Below are positions 10,087 through 19,557 of a stretch of 64,000 nucleotides of DNA, in pieces (position 1 is the stretch's first letter; the number at the start of each line of letters is the position of its first letter). The stretch is from Forficula auricularia. Lineage: Eukaryota; Arthropoda; Insecta; Dermaptera; Forficulidae. The notes below the pieces were generated by a model that was given only the letters and a program-made list of their open reading frames with translations, was not told where the DNA came from and searched no databases. Where the stretch lies: positions 558,001-622,000 of the forward strand of contig JALMQS010000621.1 of the NCBI GenBank assembly GCA_024734495.1, read 5' to 3'. Position numbers and translations under genes: made by a program.

Positions 10087-11003
10087 ATGAGCCATTTATT
10101 TTGAAAGTGGCGTAGGTTCATTTTAGAAAAAAATCGAGTTAGCTATCTTAATAACTATTACATTATTTTTACATGATCTTTTCATTCTGAACCAACTTGA
10201 TACTAATATATTTAAAATCATTAAGATTTTGTAAGATTAAAATTTTCTGGTTAATGAAATGATGAAAAAGTTTATTTTGAAAGTGGCGTAAGTCGCAGTG
10301 TGAGAGTTTCAAATGGATATGGAAAATATTATGCAATAAAATTTTATGAGATCATAGCTTTATGTTTAATTATCAAAGTAACAGAATTTGTTAAATAGAA
10401 CAGCGCCTGTCCACAAAAAGAAGCGCATTGTTCTCGCGCAGTCTGCTTTGAAAACCAAAGTGATGATCAGTGTTGTCTCACTTGCTGAGTATTTTTACTT
10501 GTTTCTATAGTTTTCTTAAATTTATTAGATTATATATCACCTGCACACCATAGTTATTTTAAATCTCTCCCGCATTCACAAACTAGAAAAGACTGAATAA
10601 TAATTAATAAAACAATATTAATTTTAATGTAAAAATTATTTAACAACGAATAAAAGTTGAATATTTTTTTGATTTTATAACATAAAAGTGTATACATTTA
10701 TTTTTATTTGAAGGGAAATTTACTTTTCCTATGGACTTGTGTTTTCTTAAGAATTGAAAATGTCATTTCATTGATATTGAAAGGGGGCGTAAGTCCATTC
10801 ATAGCCATCAAAAACATATTATTTCTTAAATAATGTTAATTATGCTAATTGGGATGATGAATTTGACACCTTTAGAAATCCCAAAACATTATTCTACTAT
10901 GTTGTCTGTTACCCATATTTTTTAAATTTAATCCAACCCAAACCCTTCAATATCTTGATTCGAACATAAATGGACTTAAGCCACTTTCAAAATAAACGGC
11001 TGA
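10087..11003. mobile_element. TIR element, about 0.9 kb, non-coding
   Basis: The left end GCCATTTATTTTGAAAGTGG (about 10091) and the right end CCACTTTCAAAATAAACGGC (about 10982) are inverted repeats of about 23 bp. Shorter copies of TTTTGAAAGTGGCGTAAGT occur inside, near 10270 and 10772. The superfamily is not identified. The right end abuts the GC-rich repeat at 10990. Confidence 0.5.
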
Positions 11004-12081
11004 TATATAATATACTAGCTGCAAGGCCCGCCTTCGGGGGCCCTCTTGCCAGCCAGGGGGCACGCCCCTGGACCCCCCCCCCCAGAACCACTCCCCCCCA
11101 CACACACCCGTACTCCGCGACCTCCACTTCCGCCCCCATCCCTCAACCCCGCCCCACCCCACCCCACTTCGTCTCTGGGCCCTCACCTCAACCCCTTCTC
11201 CACCCTGCTCCACCACCCCCGCACCCCAGACCACCCCGGACCCCCACTTCCACGTACCACACCCCCGCATAGCCCCCTGAACTCCTACACACACTACGCC
11301 ACCCGGACTCCACCCCGCACCACCCCCTTCACCCTACCCCGTCTTACTCCCACCCCGCCCTCACCCCCCGCCGGACCCCCCGCACCCCATACCCCAACCC
11401 ACCTCGGCACCCGTACCATCACTACACCCCCGCACCCAGCTTTTGTGTTTCTAGTCTTCTAGTGACCCACAGATTATGTTTATAAAATTTGGTTAAGTTG
11501 GCTCTAAGGGTAAGAATTTTCATTTTTTGACCCCCCCCCCCGCCATTTTGGGTCGTTAGTTGTTGCATTTCTACCCTTCTAGTGACGCACAGATTATGTA
11601 TAAAATATTTGGTTGAGTTTGGTCCAAGAGCAAGAATTTTCATATTTTGACTCCCCCCCCCTTTTTTTTGGGTGTTTTTGGGGGAATTTTTTTAAACAAA
11701 AGTTGTCAGAAATCACATCCCCTACAACTTTGCTCATAATAAAATTTGCCGTAGATTTAATAGTTTAGGAGTTATTTGATAATTTTCATTCGTGCGGCCC
11801 CCCAAAATATCAAAACGTTATATAACTAAAAACGTAAGTTAGAAGACATCTAATGTGAATATGAAATTTCATAATAATTCCTTCAGCCGTTTTTATGTGA
11901 ATCGTGAGCAAATTTTCGCGGAACCCACCGAAACATACATACATACATACATTCATACAGACAGACATTAATTTTGTTGAGGGTGTTTTCGTTCATAACT
12001 TTGCTTGGAACGTGTGCAATCAAAATTTGGCGTGATTTGGACCAATGTACAGACAAAACCTTAATTTTATATATATAGATA
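10990..12081 (+). repeat. GC-rich TACTAGCTGCAAGG repeat, fullest copy
   Basis: It starts ATACTAGCTGCAAGGCCCGC and carries CCAGCCAGGGGGC and very C-rich tracts to about 11450. A shared AT-rich body follows (GATTATGTATAAAATATTTGG, then CATACATACATACATAC). It ends ACAAAACCTTAATTTTATAT. No coding frame is credible. Partial copies lie at 5917-6795 and 14330-14690. Confidence 0.55.
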
Positions 12082-12084
12082 TGT

Positions 12085-12185
12085 ATAAATGTTTATTTGT
12101 TTGCATCAAGCAGAGGACAACCTCAGAGATGGCTTTTTATGAATCAACAGCTCTGCTACTCTCGGCAAAACAAAATCTTTTCAAC
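12085..12185. repeat. Terminal fragment of a hammerhead-type foldback element
   Basis: GTTTATTTG..ATCAAGC.GAGGACAACCTC and CTACTCTCGGCAAAA match the terminal part of the element at 37866-38300. CGAGAGTAGCAGAAT at 4033 is the same terminus inverted. No motif core remains here. Confidence 0.4.
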
Positions 12186-12220
12186 CGGTGATGGTGTTAA
12201 ATATTATGAGAAAGTGAAAC

Positions 12221-12453
12221 CTTTGGGGTCTGCTGGTAGGTGTCAGTGCAAGAGGAGTGTCTGGAGGTGGAGGTGACTGAGAGCGCTGAGATGTAGGCCG
12301 TTTTCTTTTGGCTGGAGGAGGCGAAGATGACGAGGTAGGATCTGCGATTGCTGCAGATGTTGCTGGAATGCTTCGTTCCTGGGTTTTAGCTTCATCTCGA
12401 CCAGGAGTGGGTGTTACAGCTGCTGTCGGGTCAGCACCGAATGTGGCATCAAT
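12221..12453 (-). CDS. BTB-domain protein, exon 3 (Pro/Ser-rich linker with NLS-like stretch)
   Basis: It follows exon 2 in phase 0 after a CTCTAG acceptor. It encodes about 77 residues starting IDATFGADPTAAVTPTP, rich in Pro, Ser, Thr and Ala. AKRKRP followed by SQRSQSPPPP resembles a nuclear localisation signal next to likely phosphorylation sites. The donor AAAG/GTTTCA at 12221/12220 is weak, but it is the only GT that fits, and it puts exon 4 in frame. The composition suits a disordered linker in a nuclear BTB protein. Clean open reading between two plausible splice sites in otherwise stop-rich DNA supports it being real. Confidence 0.6.
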
Positions 12454-12722
12454 CTAGAGAATTTAAAATTAAAAAAATATATTAGCATTAGAATATTTTA
12501 AAAAACATTCACTAAGTTTTTAATGATAAATCCAATTTTAAAAAAGTTTAAGTTAAATTTTCGATTTAAGAAATGTAAAGAACAGCTATTTGATTTTGTT
12601 CTTTTAAATAATTATTGTGGATTGGAGACATTTGAGAATATGAACACGTTGTTATTGAGTGATTTTATTTTATTTGAAACAAAATAAAAATTTTAAAATA
12701 TTTATCAAATATATATTTTAAT
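12454..12722. other. BTB intron 2, AT-rich DNA
   Basis: No feature was seen in this part of the intron. Confidence 0.3.
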
Positions 12723-12950
12723 TAGAAAGAATTTAATTTTTAGGACAGAATCTAAGATTTTAATAGAAATATTATTAAATTGCGATATCAGAGGGGATTC
12801 ACCCCCAGAGTCGAACCTGAGAACTAACTTGCTTTCCGGGCAATTAGTTCTCAGGTTCGACTCCTGGGGGATGAATCCCCTCTGATATCGCAATTTAATA
12901 ATATTTCTATTAAAATCTTAGATTCTGTCCTAAAAATTAAATTCTTTCTA
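12723..12950. repeat. Near-perfect palindrome of a tRNA/SINE-like unit (inverted dimer)
   Basis: Two arms of about 105 bp mirror each other almost perfectly around about 12840. Each arm contains CAGG-TTCGACT-CCTG, a T-arm-like hairpin with a B-box-type GGTTCGACTCC. Outside that are GGGATTCATCCCC-type and ATATCAGAGGGG-type blocks. A single-arm relative lies at 25200-25320, and weaker relatives near 5897 and 61230-61320. Confidence 0.65.
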
Positions 12951-13418
12951 GTTTAAAATTGATCTGTTAATCTGAACCCGAGCTCATTTTTGAAAAACAT
13001 TCCAACTCTTTTCAAAAATAAGATGCTCAAATCTTTACTTTTATATATTTTTATATTTTATTTTGGAAAAATTTATCAGATGGATAAATAAATAAGATGA
13101 ATTTTCGTTTACCATTTTCCAGATATTTTTTAACGAAATTATATTTTTCATCTCTATTTAAAATACTTATTAGAGAATAAAAGTATAATATTCGTGAAAA
13201 TTAATTTTTATATTGTTGTCAAAATCGAAAAAAATAATCATAAGGAGAAAAAAAAATGTAAAATTGTAAAATTTTCTTCCTTGAGTGTGAAAAAATATAT
13301 TTTTTCCAGATATTTTAACGAAACTATATTTTTTCATTTCTTTATAAAATTATCATTTAATTTAAAAGGATCGTAGGGAGTTGGACGAGAATTTAAATCA
13401 AACGCAGTTTTTTAATTA
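12951..13418. other. AT-rich intronic DNA
   Basis: Repeated A/T runs including CAGATATTTTTTAACGAAATTATA and a relative near 13308. No gene was seen. Confidence 0.3.
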
Positions 13419-13701
13419 AATGGGCCAAATGTTTCGTCACTGATTAGCGATTTTTGGAAATAAATTTAATGGTTGTTGAAAGATTTTATTCAATTTTGAT
13501 TTTTTATATAAATATTATAACGATGAACAATTACAATTGTTTTTTTAATGTTTTATATTTTCTTGATAAAAAATTGAATGATTCGGGGAAGACTTACTCT
13601 TTAGAATGTTTTTTCTTGTAGTTATAACACTGACAAATAAGTTTATAAAATGGGCAACTGAGGGAGTCGCTAATCAGTGACGAAACGTTTGGCCCATTTA
13701 A
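13419..13701. repeat. Palindromic element with decayed hammerhead-like motifs
   Basis: AAATGGGCC at the left and GGCCCATTT at the right are the ends of inverted arms sharing CGTCACTGATTAGCGA. The right arm (13658-13689, plus) keeps CTGAGGG...GAAACGTT, with AAATGGGC upstream pairing with GCCCATTT downstream as stem I. The last core A of CTGANGA is G, so it is probably inactive. The left-arm copy has lost its CTGA part. Confidence 0.55.
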
Positions 13702-13830
13702 GGTAGTTCTTTCACAAATGCAATAATTCAAGAAGTCTTCGAAACTTGGAATATAAGTCATTAAAAGCATAATAAACAGACTGTTAAAATTTGAAGACGA
13801 TTTACCACACCAAATATGATATATAGATAT
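13698..13830 (-). mobile_element. Truncated TTAA MITE (family of 1529-2053)
   Basis: TTAAGGTAGTTCTTTCACAAATGCA and the following 110 bp are the reverse complement of the right end of the MITE at 1529-2053. The other end is missing. Its TTAA overlaps the end of the palindromic element at 13419-13701. Confidence 0.6.
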
Positions 13831-13956
13831 AGAGAAAATTGTTTCCGAAACATCTCATAATATAATGTAATAACGATTTTAAATTGTTTTATAAAATTTA
13901 CTTATTAATAAAATACAATCAAAAACATAGTACCTACACAATAAATATTTTTTTAC

Positions 13957-14145
13957 CTTTTCTTTGACTTGTTCAGAAGCTCCCGATAATCCACGAATTT
14001 GTAATGTTTCAGCTGCTCTAAGAAGTGCTGGTAATTTTTCTTGTTCAATATTAACTACACCCTTATACATAAATACAAGTAAAGATTCAAGCTCTGAATA
14101 ATGAACATCTTGTAAAATTATCACTGGATGCCTGCAGGGATTTGT
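13957..14145 (-). CDS. BTB-domain protein, exon 2 (C-terminal half of BTB/POZ)
   Basis: It encodes 63 residues beginning TNPCRHPVIILQDVHYSE, then LLVFMYKGVVNIEQEKLPALL and AAETLQIRGLSG. This is the classic second half of an insect BTB domain: the (H)PVI.L.DV block, the F.YKGEV.V block, and L..AE.L.IRGL. The acceptor TTTCAG lies before 14145 and the donor GAAAAG/GTAAAA at 13957; both boundaries are phase 0. It joins exon 1 as CSPFFKEVFQ-TNPCRHP, as expected for the family. BTB domains dimerise and recruit other nuclear proteins. Confidence 0.85.
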
Positions 14146-14329
14146 CTGAAACAAATTTCAGAAAAATTAGTTATTAAAAAAAAATTAAAATTAAAATGTA
14201 TAAATTGTAAAAGAAACTTTGTTATTGATGAATATAACGAAAATAACAGTTGCTATCAGTGGTCATGGTGGCTTGATAACGATAACAGAATAAGAGATTG
14301 ACAAATTTTGCATAATCTAGAAAGATAGA

Positions 14330-14690
14330 AATACAATAACTAACCACCCGAAATGGGGGGAGGGTCAAAAAATGTAAATTCTTGCTATTGGAGCAAACTC
14401 AACCAAATTTTGTACACATAAACTGTGGGCCACTAGAAGGGTAAAAATGCAAAAACTGAGTGCAGTTAGTGCGGGGTTGGTGGATTGGGGGGGGGGGGTC
14501 CAGAGGTGGGTGGTGCGCGTGATGGTACGAGGTAGGGGTCCAGGGGGCAGAGCGGGGGTGGGGATCAGGGTGCAGTGTCGGGGTGGTGGTGTGGGGCGGG
14601 GGTGCGTGGTGTGGGGGTGGGGGGTGCTGGGTGGGTTTCGGATGGCGGTGGTCCAAGGGACGTAGGGTCTGCATAAGCTCTGGGCAGCCC
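14330..14690 (-). repeat. GC-rich repeat fragment (family of 10990)
   Basis: The G-rich tracts, GTACACATAAACTGTGGGCCACTAGAAGG and TCAACCAAATTTTGT blocks are the reverse complement of parts of 10990-12081. The long open frames here are low-complexity artefacts. Confidence 0.5.
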
Positions 14691-15071
14691 TGCCCACAAG
14701 CTCGAATTGATTAACTGCACCATTATGACAAGTTTCAGCTTTTGAGCTCACAAAAAATTGTCAAATCACTAAAATTTGAACATAATCTTGAAATAACAAT
14801 AGCTCAAGAACTGAGGGCCGTAAAAAGCTAAATTGTTCTAGCTAATGAGCTGAAAATAGGCACACAAGCAGGGAGCAGAGAGGCTGTAGCCGCGAAGGAA
14901 TCTGAAGAGGGATGGTGCCCATCCAAAGGATGGTTTCCTGCATGATTATAACAAGAATTCAAAAAGGGGGCCTCGATGGGATCTAACCCGGGGACTGCAT
15001 AAGCTCTGGGCAGCCCTGCCCACCATTATGCCAAGTTTCAGCTTTTAAGCTGACAAAAAAATGTCAAATCA
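14664..15071. repeat. Direct repeat pair of about 85-107 bp
   Basis: CTGCATAAGCTCTGGGCAGC and the CAGCTTTTGAGCT...GTCAAATCACT block occur at 14664-14770 and again at 14992-15071. The second copy lacks about 22 bp around AAGCTCGAATTGATTAACTG. The pair is in BTB intron 1; origin unknown. Confidence 0.55.
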
Positions 15072-15187
15072 CTGACAGTCTTGAAAAAGTTGTCAAGTTT
15101 TCCTGTAATTTTTGAAGGAATTCAATATTCCAACCTCCAGGCGAGCTTCGTCCGCTGATTTTACTGAATGTTTGACTGGTTTTCTAC

Positions 15188-15373
15188 CTGGAAGACCTCC
15201 TTGAAGAAGGGACTGCAGGCTGAGAGGATGACTTTATGAGCCCGGATGCAGCGGCCGTCACTCGCGAGGGTCACGTCCACAAGACCCTCTTCTTTCCATA
15301 AGCTCTCGAAACTGGTGACAATATTGGACTGAAAGCTATTCCATTTGAGGCAGATCTCTTGGCCACTATCCAT
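15188..15373 (-). CDS. BTB-domain protein, exon 1 (start codon, N-terminal half of BTB/POZ)
   Basis: ATG at 15373 begins MDSGQEICLKWNSFQSNIVT, followed by SFESLWKEEGLVDVTLASDG, then IRAHKVILSACSPFFKEVFQ. The QxxCLKWN.F..N and VDVTLA..G...AHK..LSACSP.F motifs are diagnostic of insect BTB domains of the tramtrack / bric-a-brac group. The exon ends CAG/GTAGAA (phase 0) and joins the second BTB half at 14145. An upstream in-frame ATG at 15406 exists, but GTTTTTTAG just upstream looks like a splice acceptor in the 5' UTR, so I prefer 15373. I do not recognise which BTB gene this is; the pieces visible total about 302 residues. Its role is most likely transcriptional, in the nucleus. Confidence 0.85.
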
Positions 15374-15608
15374 TATTCGATTGGCACAGAGGAATCTAAA
15401 AAACACGTTTGACAGTCAAGTGTGGGTGGATGGATGAAAAAGTAAAATCAATGAAAATAAGCGAAAAGTAAACAAGCCATTAGGGCAATAATTTAATCAT
15501 GTTTAGAAAGAGATTATAATTAAGAGGCACTTACATTTAAATAGAGAATTTTAAAAAAGATGAACAAAACAAGAGGAAATTATTGATAAACATTTAACAG
15601 GTTGGAAA

Positions 15609-15810
15609 GTAGCTGGAGAATTAAGACAGCGGTCAGGTTGGCCACGGTTCCTACGGGGCGCCATCTTCAAATACAAATTGAAGGAAAATGGGAAAACTTT
15701 TCAAAACTCGGTACTCTCTACTCTTGACGGAACAATAATGTGCCGCTCAACCAGCACAGAGAGAGGGGCAGAATTTTAGGAGGTCAAATTTTCATCCGTC
15801 TTCTTCAGTG
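15609..15810 (-). promoter_or_regulatory. Possible 5' leader/promoter of the BTB gene
   Basis: This patch is less AT-rich than its surroundings and free of recognisable transposon sequence. On the minus strand it contains AAGATGGCGCC (15657-15667), resembling a motif common around metazoan transcription starts. A CCCC/GTAGGA donor just downstream could join to the acceptor near 15396. This is suggestive only. Confidence 0.25.
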
Positions 15811-15901
15811 CTTTCTTACCTTTTTTTTTTTTAAATTAGAGATTTTGCAAATTTAAAACATTAGCTACAATAATTTTAAATTCTCTTTTCATATTATTCA
15901 A

Positions 15902-16513
15902 GCAGGGACGGCGGAATCGTGGGCTCAGGGGGTCAACTGACCCCACTGGGAATTCGTCTAAAGGGTCAAGGGGGTCAGCGGACCTCCTAAAGAAAGAAAA
16001 TTGCCAAGAAGTTCATCAACAATGTGTATCATATATCTACAAGAGCTACAATATTCGGCAAAATCCAATGAACACTTGATTGTGGATTAATTTAGTGTCT
16101 TAAGATCATGTCCAATTTATTGAACATTAATTACCGGTTACCGGTAGTTTCTTAATTAATTCTTTTTTTTATGAACAAAGAAATTGTTTTCCTAGTTACA
16201 TAAGTTTATTACTCATATTTGCTAAGAATAATACAAGTATATATATTGCTAATTAATTTTGTTTTATTTTATTACCTTTTGAACCTAAGCTCGAGCATTA
16301 TATAACTTATACAAACAAAAATGTGAACTCTTTTTTTCTTTCAGTTTTCAATAAAACAACAGCTACACACTGCTTAAAAATGGGTTAAATTATACCAATT
16401 TGCTTCAAAATTTTCTTGGGGGGGGGGGGGCTGTATTCCCGTATTCCACCCCCCCCCCCAGTAGGCCTACATCACTTTCCAAGTTTTGACCCCCTGGCGT
16501 AAGATCGTTCCGC
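15902..16513. mobile_element. hAT-like MITE, copy 1
   Basis: It starts CAGGGACGGCGGAATCGTGG and ends GATCGTTCCGCCGTGATTCG, so it has imperfect inverted termini. It shares a body with 16973-17650 (AGGGGGTCAACTGA, TTGCTAAGAATAATACAAG). A clear target duplication was not found for this copy. Confidence 0.55.
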
Positions 16514-16972
16514 CGTGATTCGCTGCAAATATATATATATATATATTTTTGTTTTATTTTTATTTTTAATAAAATGTTATGTCTAGATTAAAATTTGCGT
16601 TTCTTGTTGTAACCAGAAAAAAATTTATGGAGAGGTACTTAATTTTCGGGGGGGGTCAACTATCCACCGTGGGGTTAGGGAGTATGGATATTCTCCTGGG
16701 AGTAGGAGACATGACCTGATTGATTTTTTTATCAAGGTATTATTTAAATCAAATTTTGATTGAACGTTTTATTTATATCCTTTAAAATTTCGATGTTTAC
16801 CTCAAGATTTCGGGGGGGGGGGGGATTATTAAGAACTGGTTTTTAGCCAAATTTTATAGAGAAACTACGGCGTCCAGCCACCGCCTGCTTAATAATAAAT
16901 TTGAATAGAATAAACTATTAAAACTTCATGAATTACAATATGACGGTTGGATATTCAAATAGCTAACATAAA

Positions 16973-17650
16973 CAGGGACGCCAGAACAGTGGGGTCAGGG
17001 GGGTCAACTGAACCCGCTGGGAATTTGTCAAGGGGGTTCATCGGATCTCCTAAAGAAAGAAATTTTACCGTTACTTTACCCCAAAACAACTTCGTTGTAA
17101 AATTGTTGGTTGTAAAATTAATGTTATAATATTATCTGTTTGCGTTAACAAAACCTAAAAACCTTGCGCCCTAAGGTTAGGCTAATAATTAGGTTCTCAT
17201 TTTACTTAAATAGGTACGACTAGGTCAAGAACAGGCTGTCGTCTACCTGCGTTTACTATACGAGTGTTTTTTGATGAACAAAGGTTTTGTTTTCATAGTT
17301 ACATAAGTTTATTACTCATATTTGCTAAGAATAATACAAGTATATATATTGCTAATTAATTTCGTTTTATTTTATTACCTTTTGAACCTAAACTCGAGCA
17401 TTATAACTATATGTACAAACAAAAATTTGAACTTTTTTTTTCTTTCAGTTTTCAATAAAACCACAGCTATAAACTGTTTAAAAATGGGTTAAATTGTACC
17501 AATTTGCTTCAAAATTTTCTGGTGGAGGGTCCCAAATTTATTTTTTCACCTAATTATCGAAAATAAAGAAACATTTCATAGCCCGGTAGGCCTACATCAC
17601 TTTTCAAGTTTTGACCCCCTTGATGGCCTAGGATCATTCCGCTGTGCTTG
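16973..17650. mobile_element. hAT-like MITE, copy 2, with 8-bp target duplication
   Basis: It is flanked on both sides by AACATAAA (16965-16972 and 17651-17658), a perfect 8-bp duplication. It begins CAGGGACGCCAGAACAG and ends GATCATTCCGCTGTGCTTG. It is non-coding. Confidence 0.7.
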
Positions 17651-17658
17651 AACATAAA

Positions 17659-18639
17659 TGATTAAAAAAAAGACTTTTCTTTAAATTAATATTTTATATA
17701 TAGAAGAAAAATATAATCTTATTAAAATATCTCGAAAAAATTCATTTTTTCACCTAATTATCGAAAATAAAGAAACATTTCATAGCCCCCCCCCCCTCCC
17801 CTTATGAGTTATTTTTTTGATTTTGATCAGAAAATAAAATTTCATTTCCACCAAAATTATATTTTTATTTAAGTTTTTCATAGAAAGATGAAAAAATATA
17901 ATTTCATTAAAATAACTTGAAAATTTTTCAGAAACTCCATCCCCCCATATTTTAAGCTCCAAAAGTCTGACTTTTAAACCAGAACTTAGCTGAATTAAAA
18001 TTCAAAAAGTGAGTCATTATTTTAACTTAAATTATATTAGAATGTAAAATAATTAATAATTATTTAGAATAGACAAATTTTTAGGAATGAGAATTTTTTA
18101 CTTCGCATAGTAAAAAAATAAGAAATACAATTTAAGACATTTTCATATTAAAAAGTTGATTTATTTAATACAATTATATACAATGTTGGGCCATCAGATA
18201 TTTGTTAAAATTACAAAGAAATGTTTACTTCAGAGAGGGTGTTTTTGATCTATTATGATCAAAAACACCCCTATGTAAAATGTGGGCTTATCCCCAATCG
18301 CAAGTGCACTTCAAAATGGTTAAAAAATTTTATATCAAGCTACATCTCAAAATAATAAGATCCATCATGAAGGTCCGGTCATTTTATTTCTTTATTTTTA
18401 TTTTTTTACTATGCGTAGGAGTTTAATTAAAAAAATTATCATAAATTAATTAATAATTCTTCTCTAGTATTATTATTATTTTTGTATATTGAAAATTTTA
18501 ATAAAAAATTATCATTTACAATTTTGTTTTTATATATTCGAATAATAATAGGTAAATACTTTTTAAGAGTAAATTACAATTAATAAAACATATTTTAATT
18601 TAAGAAGATAATTTTTAACTAGACCTTTTAAAAATGCTC
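17659..18639. other. Intergenic AT-rich DNA between the divergent genes
   Basis: It contains a hairpin GGTGTTTTTGATC...GATCAAAAACACC (18238-18270) and two copies of ATTTTTTCACCTAATTATCG (17538, 17744). No coding frame is convincing. Regulatory sequences for both genes may lie here, but none is recognisable. Confidence 0.3.
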
Positions 18640-18784
18640 TAAAAGTAGAAGCAGTGTCTTATGTCTTAGTAGGAAAAATCGAAGGGGTAGCCCTCCGTGC
18701 CTGGAGGCGCCTGGCACCGAGACTTCCGTCAAAGATCAATCCACCTTCAAATTCCACAGTCACTATTTCGAAAGATTTGCTAAA
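18640..18784 (+). promoter_or_regulatory. nan: Probable 5' UTR of the nanchung-like gene
   Basis: About 145 bases upstream of the start codon are distinctly richer in G and C than the flanks and free of repeats, as expected for a transcribed leader. Initiator-like TCAGT-type sequence is not clear, and no TATA box is obvious. The start context is CTAAAATGG. Confidence 0.3.
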
Positions 18785-18875
18785 ATGGGAAATACTGAGA
18801 GCAATGTTACTAGTGGAGTGAAAAAGCAAGCAGGTTCTGTGTCTAAAGCCATCTATAAATTAGTAGATCTTAAAG
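18785..18875 (+). CDS. nan: Nanchung-like TRPV channel, exon 1 (start)
   Basis: ATG at 18785 (context AAAATGG) opens [20 protein letters not shown], followed by [10 protein letters not shown], up to the donor AAAG/GTAAGA. The next exon continues [20 protein letters not shown]. This N-terminus and the later ankyrin and S1/S2 regions are what I know of insect Nanchung. Nanchung pairs with Inactive to form the mechanosensory TRPV channel of chordotonal organs, which serve hearing, gravity sensing and proprioception. That assignment is from memory of the family; the alternative is another insect TRPV. Ten exons in the window give about 559 residues in one consistent frame, apart from the exon 5 anomaly. 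The pore region lies beyond the right edge. Introns are 1.2-10.8 kb, all transposon-filled. Confidence 0.85.
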
Positions 18876-19100
18876 GTAAGAGAAAATATCTTGAAATTAT
18901 TTCCAAGGGGGGATATAACCATTCCGAATATCATTAGGAACATCATTAAATACGCTCAGCGATAAATATTTACCAGGCGGTTGGATTAGGTTGTGGAATC
19001 ACTCGAAAATTTTTATTTATTTATTTTTATTTGCTCATTCATGTTTAGAAATGTATAAAGCGTGGAGAAAACTAATATTAAACATGATTTTTTTCTTATT

Positions 19101-19411
19101 AGGGGTTGTCCTTAAATTATGTCACACGAATTTCAAGATTTTTAAACCTCCCCCCCCCCTGCGCCACATTCTGTCACATTTTAATTGAGTCCCATTTGTA
19201 TTGTGACGTCACACTATCCCTTTTATACCCTACAATTTAATAATTGTAGAATTTTTTTTTAAATTAATATTTTAAGTATAATTTTTAAAAATTTTTAATT
19301 TTACTTTAGTGACATTACAATTTTTAAGATCCCCAGACCCTCTTGTCACATTTTGTCACAAATCTGAGATGCCCCCTCACCCCTTACTGGGTGACGAAAT
19401 TTATGGACGAG
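19101..19411. mobile_element. TIR MITE, about 0.3 kb, in intron 1
   Basis: GGGTTGTCCTTAAATTATGTCAC at the left and GTGACGAAATTTATGGACGAG at the right are imperfect inverted termini. C-rich runs lie inside. It resembles the element at 34185-34500 in design. Confidence 0.5.
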
Positions 19412-19457
19412 TAAACATTTTCCGATTCCATTAAAGTAGTTAAAATTATGTTCAGTT

Positions 19458-19551
19458 TTTGTGGTGTTTCACAGAAATGAAAGACTTAAAAAAAGTTTTT
19501 AAAAACTTATAAAAATTTTTAAATCTTTCTGTGAAACGCCATAAAAACTCT
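19458..19551. repeat. Short foldback repeat
   Basis: GTGGTGTTTCACAGAAA and TTTCTGTGAAACGCCATAAA flank an A/T-rich self-complementary centre. It lies immediately left of the piggyBac insertion. The TTTCACA terminal block resembles that of the hammerhead-type foldbacks. Confidence 0.45.
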
Positions 19552-19557
19552 ACTTAA

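Noticed and set aside
10947..11643. Long Pro/Thr-rich and Gly/Trp-rich open frames
   Set aside because: Same GC-rich repeat family as 5917-6795; copies are not conserved as protein.
12780..12895. A tRNA gene in the palindrome
   Set aside because: Only a T-arm-like hairpin and B box are visible; no acceptor, D or anticodon arms.
14365..14751. Open frames of 70-128 codons on both strands
   Set aside because: Reverse-oriented copy of the GC-rich repeat; low complexity only.
18238..18270. Rho-independent-like terminator or miRNA hairpin
   Set aside because: A short AT-rich perfect hairpin in animal intergenic DNA has no specific meaning without expression data.
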